A DNA stretch of 64,000 nucleotides, taken from the NCBI GenBank assembly GCA_001414485.1, contig LLEY01000195.1, forward strand, positions 1 through 64,000, given 5' to 3'. Positions within the stretch are counted from its first letter, which is position 1; each line of letters begins with the position of its first letter. Both the position numbers and the translations under genes were made by a program. Under the pieces are notes generated by a model. It saw only the letters and a program-made list of their open reading frames with translations, was not told the origin of the DNA and made no database searches. Positions 35,807 through 48,400 of the stretch are shown piece by piece. The stretch is from Calycina herbarum. Taxonomy: Eukaryota > Ascomycota > Leotiomycetes > Helotiales > Pezizellaceae.

Positions 35807-37443
35807 TTAAGTACTAACAGTCTGACCCTGATCCCGTCTGGACAATTGTGCGTAGAATCCTTCGATGCGCACCATCCAGACGCACTTATGCCGGTACTCA
35901 TCCTCTCTGATCTGCTTCACGTTGAAGTTACGCAGGAAGGTCGGAACGAATTTGTAAATGCTGAACAAAGCGATGTGCTTCCCAATACACGTTCTCGATC
36001 CGCCGCCAAACTGGAACATCGCTGCTTTCATGTCTCTGAGCTGGTCTGCCGAAGCCTCAAGCCAGCGCTCCGGACGGAAAACATCGACATCGTCACCGAA
36101 GACTTCCGGGCGTCTCTGCAAGACCCATGGGTTGCACCCTACAATCGTATTTCCAGGGATGAAATGTCCAGCAATCTCAAGACCTTGCGCAGGTACGACT
36201 TTTTCTTGTGTCATACCGACGGCGGGATGTAGTCTGAATGACTCCTGGATGACGGCGTCCAGGTATGATAGCCTCTGGGCTTCTGTCCAGCTTACCTTTT
36301 TGTTCCGTCGCTCGACAATCACACCATCTCTCACTGCCCCATCGATTTCTGCCATGAGCTTGCAGTACACCGTTGGATGCTGCATTAAATTGTGGAAAAT
36401 GGAGCTGAGCGTGATTGCAGTTGTCTCGGTCCCAGCAGTAATCATACTGTTGCATGTCGCAAGGACCTGACCATGACTCATGAAGTCAGGATGCTCATAT
36501 TCTGAGATGAGATTAGCTTCCTGCTTTCGAAGTATCGCAGTACACACTCACGAGCCTGTGCAAACTTGAGCAGAAAATCGTGCGTCTTCCTCGATCCCCC
36601 CTCAAGGTCCCCATCTATTCTCATCTTTGCAAGCTCACTAGCACGGTCTTCATTCTGCTGCAGGGCGAATCTCGTCGTGGGAAGAGTCACAGACTTGATC
36701 CAACCACGTTGTTGCAATCGCAGTCGGATTGGATTCTTGACCCATACGAGATCAAGCCAAGGCATCTGCCCAATCGGTCCAGCATAGGCGAGATTTGCCG
36801 CCATCGACTTGCAGACATTTCCAACATCTTGGTCGTTGTCAAGAAACCCCATGCGCTTGCTCCATGTCAGCTCTCCGATAACGTCCAGGGCATAAAATTG
36901 CAACCACCGATAGAAATTACATTCTTTGTCGCTGCCGCAATAGCGTTTAATCGTTTGCTCGATGAAGGTATCTGTCGTGCTGTCCACCAGTGGTTCATAG
37001 CCCCTCAAGGTTGTCATTGCAAACGCTGCATTCACACAGCGTCGATACTTGGCGTGATAATCCTCATCCTGTGTGCTAAAGAGCGAGTGGATACGCACCC
37101 CTTTCGCAATTGGCTGCTGAACGGGATAGAAATCGCTCTTGACCATCCCCTTGTTGAAGCCATATATGACGGATAGAGCCTTTGGGTCGGCGAAAGAGAG
37201 CGAATTCGGTCCTAAACGCACAATGTCTCCATGCTTCCTGTGAAGACTCTGATGCGTAAAGTGTGTTGCTCGGCTCCAACTTTCGGTGAACCTCCACCAG
37301 TCCGTATATGCGGCAAGAAATGGACCGGGATATTTGTTCAGGCCTTTGTTGAGCTTTTGGTGGACGAGGAAAGCAAACACGACCAGGAATAGTATTGCGG
37401 CCCAATACTGGGCCGCAAAAAGTACTACCTGTAGTGTCAACAT
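35807..37443 (-). CDS. Cytochrome P450 monooxygenase, 528 aa
   Basis: The start ATG is at 37443 (MLTLQVV). Exon 1 is 37443-36552 and exon 2 is 36501-35807, with a 50-nt GT-AG intron carrying a CTAAT branch-like site. An N-terminal membrane anchor (about residues 5-26, AAILFLVVFAFLV) is followed by KYPGP. The I-helix shows AGTETTA, the K-helix ESFR, then FRPERW and the heme loop FGGGSRTCIG with the Cys ligand. All core P450 motifs are present. It should be an ER-anchored class II enzyme needing a reductase, oxidising the polyketide (inference from context). Overall it resembles the pisatin-demethylase-like fungal P450s, but the substrate cannot be read from sequence. Confidence 0.92.
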
Positions 37444-38101
37444 CTCAGGATGATGCTTGGGCGATTCTCTCTGAGACAATAATTTCGACGTGGTGGTAGA
37501 AATTCACATTTTCAAATCAGATTACGGGCAGTCATTCCAGTCCCGAATTCTCAAGTCGGCGCAATGAAATGCACCAATCATTGCACCCCGGAGAGCTTAG
37601 ACGGGTCCGACACGCGCCATGGCGTAGACAGGTGTGCCGCGCATATTTTGGAAGAGCTTGGGACTAGGAACAAGGACAAGATTTATATGAGTTTCTCTTT
37701 ACACGATCCACGTTTATGACAACTTCATGATTGTCAAGGTAGGTATACCTACGGAGGGACACGTGGATAAAACAAGACTGCCGAAGGACTTTATCTCCGA
37801 CCCTGCCTGAATCTTTTTAGTCGCACCATCTGGTATTACTGCACCTTTGAATGTCTTCTTAAGCCTTCAATAACATAAAGTAGCCACGTTCAACTTATTT
37901 ATACAGACAGACCTGCTCTTGTACACCGCAAGAAATCAACATGCTTTCTACACTCATAAACTGCTTACAGGTTCCACTTGAGGGGAAACACAGGGAGAAG
38001 ATGAGAACGGAATGTACGAGAAGCTATGCCGTAGATTACAAACTGAAACTCTCTCATCCGGATGTAAGTGAATGATCACTTCATAAACGTGCCAAATCCG
38101 T
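37444..38101. other. Intergenic region between OMT 3' end and P450 promoter
   Basis: The region is 658 bp with no coding signal. It presumably contains the P450 promoter (minus strand). Confidence 0.55.
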
Positions 38102-39779
38102 TCAACCATCCCTGACTTCCAATGCGATCTCGATGATGGAATTTGCGCTTCTTGCTGACTTGTGGATACTTTGAATTCGCATGCGAGGATCAGCTTTCTT
38201 GATGAGATTGTCCCAGTCCGGAGCCTCACGCTCCAGGGCGTTGAACTGCACCATCATCTCCATGTCGGAACTGCGGAGTGTGCGCTCGACGACAGAGCCT
38301 GCAGAACCTGGAGCCTTCCAAATGAGATCAATCAGTATGTATTAGTTCAAGCGTAACCTCTAGCCCCACTTACTGGCATCACCACATCGATTATGATCAA
38401 CTTTTGGCCAGATTGAAGGATGGATGCAGTGTTGCGAAGTGCTAAAATGGCATATTTATTCGACCTGTGTGCCAGGGTAGATTTCAGCTTGAGCAGACAG
38501 GAAATTCAGCAACTTTCGAAATCACTTACCAATCATGAAGAATATGGCGGAAGATGTACGCCGAGGCATTTGTAATCGGCTGGGTCCCTTTCAGGAAATC
38601 GTACTCCTGGAAAGTGATTCGATCGGAAAACTCCACCGGCAGTATCTTCCGACCTTGAGCCACCACTGTAGGAAGACTAGCATCGTTTGATCAGCATCAA
38701 TTATTCAACGGCGTCTTGAGACTTACTCTTGCACTACAACAGTCAGGTTTGAGAATTCCCTCACAATTGCCTGTGCCGTAGCTGCCATGCTGCTTCCTCC
38801 GACATCAACAACAAGCGCTTGATCACCCAGACCTCCCCAGTCATAGCCATTTACAGTGTGCTTCAAGTCGTATGGCTCTGTGGCTTGAAGCGCCTTCACC
38901 AAGTTCGCGAATCTTATCTCACGGTGTCTGTTTTCTGGCAGTGCCAACAGACCGAAACGCGAGAGTTCCCCGTTCGAGTGCACGTGGCTGAAAGCCGTCT
39001 GATCAAGTTCTTGCGAGTCCATGCCCCATCGCTTTGAAGCTGCTACCAACCCGAGTGCTGCAGGTCCGGTCTCTTCTGTTCGTACGTCCACCCAGCTCCG
39101 CACGTGCGGGGACGTGACGAGCTGTCTGCTCGCGGGCGTGTGTGCGATACGTCCAGGGCTTGGCTCAGCAAAGACGTGACGTAGAGCGAGATAGCGAAGC
39201 ATCCTCTTCAGACGATCAGGAGAAGTCTTAGTGGCAGACGCAAGCTGAGGTAAAGTTAATATTGGGCGAAGTAAAATGCAAAACCACGTAAAGCACACTC
39301 ACATCCTCCATGGCTATTGTCCCATGAATGGGCACAGCTTCGGCGATCTTGAAGTGAGAAATATAATGGAGGAGGGAAACATCATAGTAGCCCCAAGCCA
39401 TCCACATGATGTTTTCTTTTGGTCCAGCTGCGAGAATCTGCATGTCGGCAGTAGCACCCCGAAGCTTGGCTCGTACCTCCTGGATTTCATCTGGGAGGTC
39501 ATTAGAGTAGTCTTCCGCGCCGTCAAGATCGAAAGATGGTTGTGGCAGTGAATGCGCCGCATAATATTCGCTGAGGTTACGGGCATTGCTCAGTACCTCC
39601 TCGGCAAGTTCTACAAGAGACGAATGAGGAGGTTTCTCATGCCTGACATGACTCTGGACGACGGTTTGGCTGGATGCCGATGACCTCGGCGGTGTCAAGG
39701 GGTGTTCAACGTCGAATATGGGTGTAGACTTAGCAAGTTCCGAATAGGCCAAAACGTCCTCCGCATTGCAAATAGCCAT
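38102..39779 (-). CDS. S-adenosylmethionine-dependent O-methyltransferase, 481 aa
   Basis: There are five exons: 39779-39303, 39244-38727, 38676-38530, 38464-38374 and 38314-38102. All introns are GT-AG, 50-65 nt (third 59). The start is MAICNAEDV at 39779. It has an N-terminal dimerisation/winged-helix part (DLASATKTSPDRLKRMLRYL), the SAM-binding motif VVDVGGSS, the following acidic segment VVVQDLPTVV, then FRHILHDW, which normally carries the catalytic His, and a C-terminal IIIDVVMP. This is the layout of fungal sterigmatocystin/aflatoxin-type O-methyltransferases, and the length is typical. It likely methylates a hydroxyl of the cluster product. An automated model may miss exons 3-5, because 3' translation stops soon after QE at 38723. 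Confidence 0.92.
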
Positions 39780-40280
39780 TTTTGGCAGGAAAATCACAGC
39801 GATGCTCAATGAGAGAGATATGGCACTACAAACGCTAAAACTTGAGGTCCGCGAAAATTCAATAGTCACAGAGGACTCCGAAGTCAATCACGTTGTTCTG
39901 GGAATGGCAAGCGAAAGCATGCCGCAAACCGCGCAAAATGACAGTGACTGGTCGTTGACAAATCGCAGTCGCAAGGGTATAGCTACTAGTCGGTCCCGCC
40001 CAGCCCCTGGATCATTCCGTTCCAATTTCGCCGAAAACGAGGTGTTTGGGTGGGAGGCGGACCCGACTTACGGCTCTTTTGGGCGACACCTTAGCCGGTT
40101 CCGTTCCAACCAAGATAAGATCTTACATAATGAAAGCTTTTCTGAATTTCTGTAGATATAATTACGACAAGGCATGTGGTAGTAGAAACGCAATGTATCC
40201 CCTATGACAGCCTTGTCAAATGCCAAGGATTTAGAAGGATTGAATGAAAGTCACGTTTTCGCAAGGGAGACAGGGGGCTT
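39780..40280. promoter_or_regulatory. OMT upstream region with paired TTCCGTTCCAA motif
   Basis: The 11-mer TTCCGTTCCAA occurs twice (40015-40025 and 40099-40109), 84 bp apart. It could be a regulator site, but this is only a repeat observation. An open frame at 39766-40155 crosses this region without any known domain. Confidence 0.3.
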
Positions 40281-40328
40281 TCGCTTATTTCAGGGGTATT
40301 CGCTTATTTCAGGGGTATTCGCTTATTT
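40281..40328. repeat. 19-bp tandem repeat, 2.5 copies
   Basis: TCGCTTATTTCAGGGGTAT begins at 40281 and 40300, and a partial copy begins at 40319. It lies just downstream of the PKS 2 stop codon. Confidence 0.85.
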
Positions 40329-41881
40329 GTAGGGCCTGTAGAGATCAAGGGATAGGAGAGAAATAGTGACTGGTTCTGTCATTCACCAGCATTTCCGTTA
40401 CGAATGCAGCTTATCAGCGGGTAACAATAGTGATAATGTAGATAGAATCAAATATTGAGTATGATCTACGACGATGCCATCTGCGCATAATGCTTTTCCT
40501 TCAGCCTGTGTGCCGCCAATCTACCAAGTGCCCCCATCGTGTTGCTGGGATCTGCTAATTCCAGAGCTGAGACTTCAACCCCAAATGTCTGTTTCCACCA
40601 ATTTCTGATCTCAATCGCAACCAGCGAGTCTGCGCCCATCGACGTCAGCGTCTGGCTGTTGTCGATGGCATCGTTCTCGACCATCAAGAAGGCCGAGACT
40701 CGCTCGGTAATCTTCTCGGCCAGGAAATCACCTGTCGCAGAGTCGTTAAGCCGCTCAGGTTGAGCCGATAGTGCAAGGAGGAAGCTACGCAAATTCTCAC
40801 TCCCCTGTCCAGAATCATCGGCTGCAGATCCTTGGTTGAAGCGGAAAACGGAGACGCGAGGGTCTGCGCGCCAAGGAAAGGCGTTCTGGGGGTCGGCCAG
40901 CGGGCGGGTCATCTCGTTGAGGAGGATTATCTGTGCAGGGGCTTTGTATTGCGGTCCTGTTCCTGTAAGAGGCTGTTTTATTGACCGAGGAGACGACTGC
41001 TGCAGAGATAGTTTGAAGCATTCGAGGAATTCCGTCTCAGAGATGTAGCGGGAAATGTTCTTCTCCATTCGCTCGGCAACGTCCTTGTTGGATGCCACAT
41101 AGCCAATACCACCGATGGCCATAATATCTAGGACTGACGCGGACAGACCAAGTCCATGTCGATATTGTACGAACGAGTCCAGATATGTATTTGCGGCTGC
41201 ATAATTAGATTGGCCATATGAGCCCATCATCCCGGCAACAGAACTGCACATGACGAAGAAATCCATGTTTTTGGGGAGAAATGTGTGAAGATTCCATGTC
41301 CCCTGGATCTTCGGCATGGTTGCAGTTGTCCATGAGAGGTGGTCCATGTTCAGAAAACCGGTGTCACATAGTGCCATAGCGAGCTGAACAACGCCACGAA
41401 TTGGACGTCCGACTGTTTCAACCAAACGAGGAACGACGTCTGCATCTGCAATATCGCCTGTAACACAGAGTAGCTCGCAGTTCTGCTCTCGCAGCTCGTT
41501 AACGAGATCTTTATGCTCCTCGCGCAAACCCGCACTTGGTGATACCGCAACGAAACTTCGAGCCCCATGCTGGACCATCCAGGAGATAACGGATCGGCCT
41601 AAGCCTCCGAGACCGCCAGCTAGCAGGTATACACCGTCGTCTCGAAATTCGGTTCTGTGGCTCGACGAACTAGGAACGAGTTCTCCAGCATCAGCTGGAA
41701 TGCGTATGTTGATTCTACCGGTATGTACGCCCCTCTGCATGTAACGGAAAGCTTCCGCTATTTCATCGGCACCAAAATTCGTAGTTGGGAGCAGTGGGAA
41801 GATAGTTCCGTCCTGGAGCAGCTTCACGATCAGGCGCAAGTATGACGTGAGGTCCGAAGGACTGACAGCGGCTATTGTGGC

Positions 41882-42089
41882 TGTTGATAGGTACGGTGAT
41901 ATCTGTTATATCAAGCCACTTAAGGAGATATCGGTATGCCCGTCGGGCATACCGAGGAAGAGTTTTTCGGTAAATAGATGCGGCAATTACTATTGCAAAG
42001 TTGTATATAAATGTGCCTTCTGCTCTTGTAGAGTATAGTATGGAATTTAAGTCTTTTACTCTTGCCCTCTGAAGTGTAGTATTATAACA
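41882..42089 (+). repeat. Copia 5' LTR (208 bp)
   Basis: TGTTGATAGGTACGG to ATTATAACA. It contains CCCGTCGGGCATACC and a TATATAAATG box. It is mildly RIP-mutated compared with the solo copy at 54201. Confidence 0.9.
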
Positions 42090-45000
42090 GGTTATAAGCC
42101 CGGAAGCTCTATCGCTTCGACCAATCACAATAAGCCTTAAGCCTGTATATCCTATTAGTTAATATGTCGTACGACGACAAATCGCTAAAAATCCCAAAGC
42201 TTACTAGCCCCCTCAACTATCGAATATAGGCTAAAGAAGTACGCTCTTTCCTAAAAGCTAGAGGCCTTCTTGACCTTATTCTTAGTAACGAACCAAAACC
42301 GGCTAGTACTACAACCCCTGTACTACGAATCTCAACAAGAGTAGGAGGTCCTTCCTAGTAAGACAGTACTGAGACTGATACTGGAGTATTATCACCTCAG
42401 GAGGCATAGAGACACAAGAACGCTAAGGCGAGAACCTGTATCATAGGCTATTACTCGCTTACGATGAAAAACAAGATTATCGACTTTCAGACCATATAAG
42501 AGCAATGGGAGGCCTTGTATAAGGACTGCCACCTATCCAACAATATATTACTTACCACGTATACAAGCCAGTTCTATAGATACGAGCCGAAGGCTAGAGC
42601 CACAATCGACTTAATATCCACCGACCTACGTAACCTATAGGCCTTTATCTTTGCTATAGATATAGACGAAGCACCTATAGAAAAGTCTAAGATTAGTGCA
42701 CTTCTCCGAGCTGTCTGGAAGCTAGGAAGTGACTATGATACACGTATTGAAATCCTTGAAGACAAGCTGTCTACTCTAGACTTTAACTCTGTAGTTATAA
42801 GTCTAAAAGAGACAGAACAACGCTTGAAATCCAGAAACCAGGGCCTAGATAAGACGGCCCTTGCGGCTAGTGACCGACCTCGGCAGCATCAGAGAAAGGC
42901 GCAAGGGGCAAAGAAGCCTAGCCATGGTGGACAGAAGGGCAAGAAGCGCAAAGGCACTTGCTATTGCTATGGAGAGGAAGGGCATTTCAAAACTAAGTAC
43001 TCTATTTAGCTTTAGACGATTGAAGGGAAAGCTTTTGCTAAGCGAGCAAAGAGTGTATCTACAGGCTCTTTGCCAACGCTAGAATAGCAACCACAGTACT
43101 AGCTAGTATAGGACGAAGAAGTTATACTTGTTACAGATCTGTCAGAAGACGTCTCAACAGACACCTGCTGGGGAGTACTCATAGGACGTTTTAACAAGAG
43201 CTAAGTAGCCTGAGTAATTGACTTAGGGGCTACACGCTATATAACTTACGCTAGAGACGTATTTACTGAGTTTTTAGAGCTTAAAGTGCTAAGAGTAGTT
43301 AAAACTGTAAGTGGCGGCTTGATACACAGAATAGGAATTAGGAATGTTAGTATCTAGGTCTTTATAGACAAGCTGTAGACTCAAACGCTTGCTCTTACAG
43401 ACGTGCTATACGTGCCTGAGCTAGCTAGCAGCCTGATATTAGTCCCTCAGCTATAGGATAAGGGCATTCTTATACAAACAACTGGCAGTATAAGCAAGCA
43501 CGCTATAACTCTTATAAAAGATGGTTTTGTTATTACGAATATAAGCTAGATTAGCTCGTAATATATACTAGACTCTGTTGCTACAGAAGCTACTATAGCT
43601 GTAACTAAAAGAGATCTTAACCTTGACCTTTAGTATAGGAATTTTAGCTATATCGGTATATAGAGACTTAGGGGGCTATATAGCGTAGTCTCTGACTTAG
43701 AAACACTAATATCAATTCTAAGAGGTTATAACTTAGACTTCTATAAGCTATATATTATAGTAAAGTAGCTACAAGTTATAAACTACCAAATACTAGAGAA
43801 AGTAGATAAACCTCTCGAACGAGTGTTTTCTAACTTCTAGGGTCTATATAGTATTCCTACTATAGCTAGAGAACGCTATATTTATACTCTTACGAACTAG
43901 GTAATAAGGAAGTCCTAGGTCTTCTTAACTAAGCAAAGAATAGACTTTAGAGAAGTTATACTTAAATAGAAGAAGGAAGTAGAGTTATAGTTAGAGCATA
44001 AGTTAAAGGTTCTTCGGCTTAATAATACTAAAGAATTTAAGGTATTTAAGGATAAGCTACTAAGCGAGTATAAAGTTAAGATTAAGTAGACTACGCTATA
44101 TATACTAGAGCAAAATAGTGTCTTAGAAAGGCTGAACCGAACACTTATTTCACTTATAAGGGTAATGCTTATTAACGCTCAATTACCTTATAAGTTTTAG
44201 AGCAAGGCTATAAAAGCTATATATTATATTAGGAACTATACGTCTATAGGGCTAGGCGGAATTACATCTGAAGAAGCATTTATAGAGAAGAGGCCAAGGA
44301 TATAGCACTTAAAGCTATAGGGCTGTATTACTTTCTACCAGCTTCCTAACTAGCATAGGTATAAGCTTAAGCTAGTCTTACGAAAAATATGCCTTATAGG
44401 CTATACTGAGACTTCACAGTAGTATAGATTGTACGACCCTGTAAGCAGGCGAGTAATTACGTCTACAAGACCTCGATTCCTAGTTAATCGACGCCTAAAA
44501 TAGAAGTAGAGTAATAAGACTCCTGCCCGCAGGTTCGTTAGCGAGTTAGAGGACTTAAGCGAGGACGAACCCGAGGAAGAGAGGCTAGTAGAAGCGCCTA
44601 GGTTGCTTAGAGCACTCGAACTATTGAACAGGCCAGTTGAAGTGCCTAGGCTACCTAAGAGTGCCCGAACTACTGCTAGTCGTAGGAGAAAGACCCGCAT
44701 GTCTAATAAGCGTATAGATAGAATAGTAAGTCGTGGGAGAAAGACCCGCACGTCTTCTAAACGTGTAGATAGAACCGCTAGTCGTAGGAGAAAGACCCGC
44801 ACGTCTGATTAGCGTGTAGACAGTGAACCTAGCTATAAGGCTCTAATAAGCCGTAGGCTCCGCGAACGTAGGCCTCGAAGGTTCTTTAACGAAGATACAG
44901 CCTTAAGTGCTAATACCTATAGGATACTTCTTCCAAAGTCGTACGATAAGGCGGTTAGCGACCCTTAGTACGCTTAGCAATAGAAAGATGCTATTGCTAA

Positions 45001-45412
45001 TGAATTAGTTAAGCTCTAGGTTCTTAGGACCTAGGAGTATACTAAGCTCCCCTCTATGAAGGCTATAGTTAGTACAAAGTGGGTCTTCCTTATAAAGTAT
45101 ACTCTAACAGGGTTAATAGACTGCTTTAAGGCTAGACTAGTAGCTTAGGGATATAGTCAGAGACTAGGTAATGACTTTCTTAAGACGTTCTCGCCTACTA
45201 TCCGCTATAAGTCTATTAGGGCTTTGTTAGCTATAGGGTGTGCGAAAGACCTTGAAATTCACTAAGTTAACGTAGATATAGTGTATCTACGGACAGAGTT
45301 ATACGTAGAGGTTTATATACGAGAGGTTTAAGGACTCTTATTACCCTCTAGCGTTGTACTTAAAGTGCGGAAGGCCTTATACAGCCTGAAGTAGTCTAGA
45401 AGAGAGTGGTAT

Positions 45413-48400
45413 TTATTTATTTATTTATTTATTTCTATTTAACGTTAGGCGGAGTCTAGATCGCGTGGTCTAGGTCCTAAAAGATCCTAAAAGAGGGCAA
45501 ATGACGCTAGGGGGGTGCCCTAGGCTACAGGGGGTGTAAACGAGTGAGCTAATTTATAAGAGACAGTTTAAAGAGAAGCTCCACTTTCGGAACAGCTCTT
45601 ATTCTTAATTAGTTTAAAGAATCAGAGAATAATAAAGGAGATATATAGAAGTATAGAAAAAGAAAGGAAAAGAGAGGGTTTAAGCTATCTTAAGAGGTAG
45701 ATCTTTAAAAAGAACTTAGTCTTAGTATAGACCTTGTAAAAGAGTTCCTCGTAGCCAGGTCTAAACAGGAGTTAAGGGTTTCCCTCCGCCTTAGCTAATA
45801 GCCTTAGGTCCTTATTATTTGCAAGTCTATAGAAGAGTAGGTGGTATTATACCTTAGCCTTCTTATACTTACAATTCCCTGATTCCTATAATATGTCGAG
45901 GTAAAAGAAGCGAAGATAGTAAGCTATAAAGTCTCTATAACTAGTACGAGCTGTAATTAGCTAAGCTAGGACCTCTCTTAGTAGCTAGAGGGTCCTAGGT
46001 TTTAAGAGCCAGAAGGTGAGACCTAGCCCCTTATAGGTATTCGGAAGTAACGTCTACTAAAGCTTGTTCGCGAGCTTAACCCCTATCTCTTTTACTTCTC
46101 TCTTAAGCGTAGTAGTATAGAGTAAAGGAGAACTAGGGAGGGTTATTCAAGCTGCTTTCCTTATAGCTTTGTTAGCTATTTCGTTACTATGGATTCCTAT
46201 ATAACTAGGGCACTACCTTATCTAAATCTTCTCTAGGTATAGCTGAGTAAAGTCGAATACCTTATTAAAGGTCTCTTACGACGTGCTACAAGACTAGTAG
46301 GTTAGTTATAGTATAGCTTCGAGGTTATTAAGGCAGATCTAACACTTCGTAGCCGAGGGCTAGAAAGGGGATTTGATAGCGAGCTCGAGACTGTGTAAGG
46401 CGGCTCGTGCTTCTATATTATATATTTCTAAGGTTTTACTAAAAGGGAAGAGCTTTATATTTAAAACTACCCCTCCTCTTATAAGACAGACGCCTCTACT
46501 AGTGTTCTTATTATCTAAGCAAGAGCTGTTAGTAAATATAACTAGGTTCGTAGGCGGAACAGAGGCGAGGAATTTAAGGAATTCAGCTTTATAAGAGTCT
46601 TTATTACCGCTAGGGCTTAGGCCGGCTACCTCGAGAAGGCAGGCTTAGCGGTTGAACCCTCTACTCTACAGGGGGTCTTAAATTAGATCGACTTCTTCTA
46701 AAGGGGGGAGAGGTTTAAGAGAGCGGTAAATAAGCCTAGCCTTTAAGCAAGAGTTATTTACACATCGCTTAAGCGGGTATGCTAAGTCGAGTCGTCGAGT
46801 TCTAGCCTCAAAAGCTCTACTTTTTACTATAAGAGTAATTTCAGCAGCTAGGAGGCTAGATTCCGTAAGAAGTACCGAGGTAGGAGTGGTTTTATAGACT
46901 AGGAGGATGATTCTAGCACACTTTATAACTACTCTATCTAAGAGAGTTAGGTAGCGGCTAATCCGGTTATTTATAGTACCTACTCGGCCTGTTTTCGTAC
47001 GACCAGAGTACTAAGTCTCGTGCCTAAAATAGGCGATTAAGAGGATATAAGTAGTAACTGCTTATTTCAGCAGATGCGAGGGAGATCCTCTTACTATATT
47101 TGTTATTCCTTTAAGAGCATTAGCTATAAGTATAGCCTTACTAGCTATTCTTTTAACGTAACTATAAAAGGTAAGACAGAGGTCGAAGAAGATACTAAGC
47201 TACTAGAGTTCCTATGTAGGCTCTATTATCTTTCCTTTAACTACAATAGTAGGGGGGGGGTAGATGCCTCTCCCTCTTTGTTTCCTTTTATAAGAGAACT
47301 GGATAAGTTTTAATTTTTCAGTGTTAAAGGTAATACCCTCGTTTATACTCTACTTAAGTGTGCTTGCTACCTGCTTTGCTAAGTCCTTGACATTCCCTGC
47401 CTTTAAAGGCCTAAAAGCAAGTAATCTAATATCGTCAGCGTAGCCGAATCTCTATACTACTAGAAGAGAGCTAACTCCTAATCTAAAGAGGAGCTAGATA
47501 TAGAGTATAAAGAGGATCGGTGAGATAGGCGAGCCTTGTAGAAGACTATACTAAAGCGGGGTAGCGTCGTCTACTTCTCTATTAAGCTTTACTTTTACTA
47601 ATCTATTAGTTAAGAAAGAGGAGACCTATTCTACGAAGCAATATAGCCATCCTTACTCTCTTAACCTTTTAATTAGGCAGCTAGGGAGTACTACGTTAAA
47701 GGCGCTCTTAATATCGAGTGTAAGAAGGGAGGCTTCCTACTTGTCCGTAAGAGCTGACTTAATATCGAAGGTAAGATAGGTAGTAAGGTCTATAGTAGCT
47801 CTTAGTAGAAGAGCCCTAAACTGGTTCTGCCCTAGAATAGAGTACTTAATAGCTATCTAAGAGACTTGCTTAGCGAGGAGCCTTTTAAGCTCTTTTCTAA
47901 GGACTAAGAGTAGAGTAATTAGCCGGTATACTTAAGAGGAGGACTTGTCTTTCTTATTAGGTTTTAGGATAATAGCAACGACGGCGGATCGGAAGATCTT
48001 TGAGTAGAAGCCTATCTCTATATAGCCTCTGAATAGTAGGAAGACAAGGTTCGAGATCTGTAGCTAGGCTACTTTGAGGACCCCTGTTACTAGCTCGTCT
48101 TCTCCTAGTACAGTTAAAGCTTTGCTAAGGATCGATTCCTCGACCTTATATAAAGTAAGGTCTGCCTACGGGAGGGCCTAAATAGAAGTGGTTAGCGTGT
48201 TAAATGGTATATCTCTGACTTCGGCCTTGTTTATAAGTAGCTCTTATACGAGGATCTTCTACTTCTCCTAGGTAGTAAAGCCTAGCTAACCTGCTGAGTC
48301 TCTTAAGAGGGGAGACTTATATATTCCAGTGCTCTAGTGCTACTTACAAATCTTAAAGACGTCTTTACTCTTTGTAGCCTTATTGATTAGGTTATAGAAG

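Noticed and set aside
36516..36551. A short intron of about 31-36 nt in the P450 gene
   Set aside because: It breaks the frame or creates a stop. A 50-nt intron with a CTAAT site and normal borders gives a continuous frame matching the family.
39766..40155. Open frame of 129 residues upstream of the OMT
   Set aside because: It overlaps the OMT start region on the other strand and has no known domain. More likely it is promoter DNA.
46373..46594. Plus-strand open frame within the LINE
   Set aside because: The opposite strand carries the RNase H remnant of the LINE, so this is its shadow.
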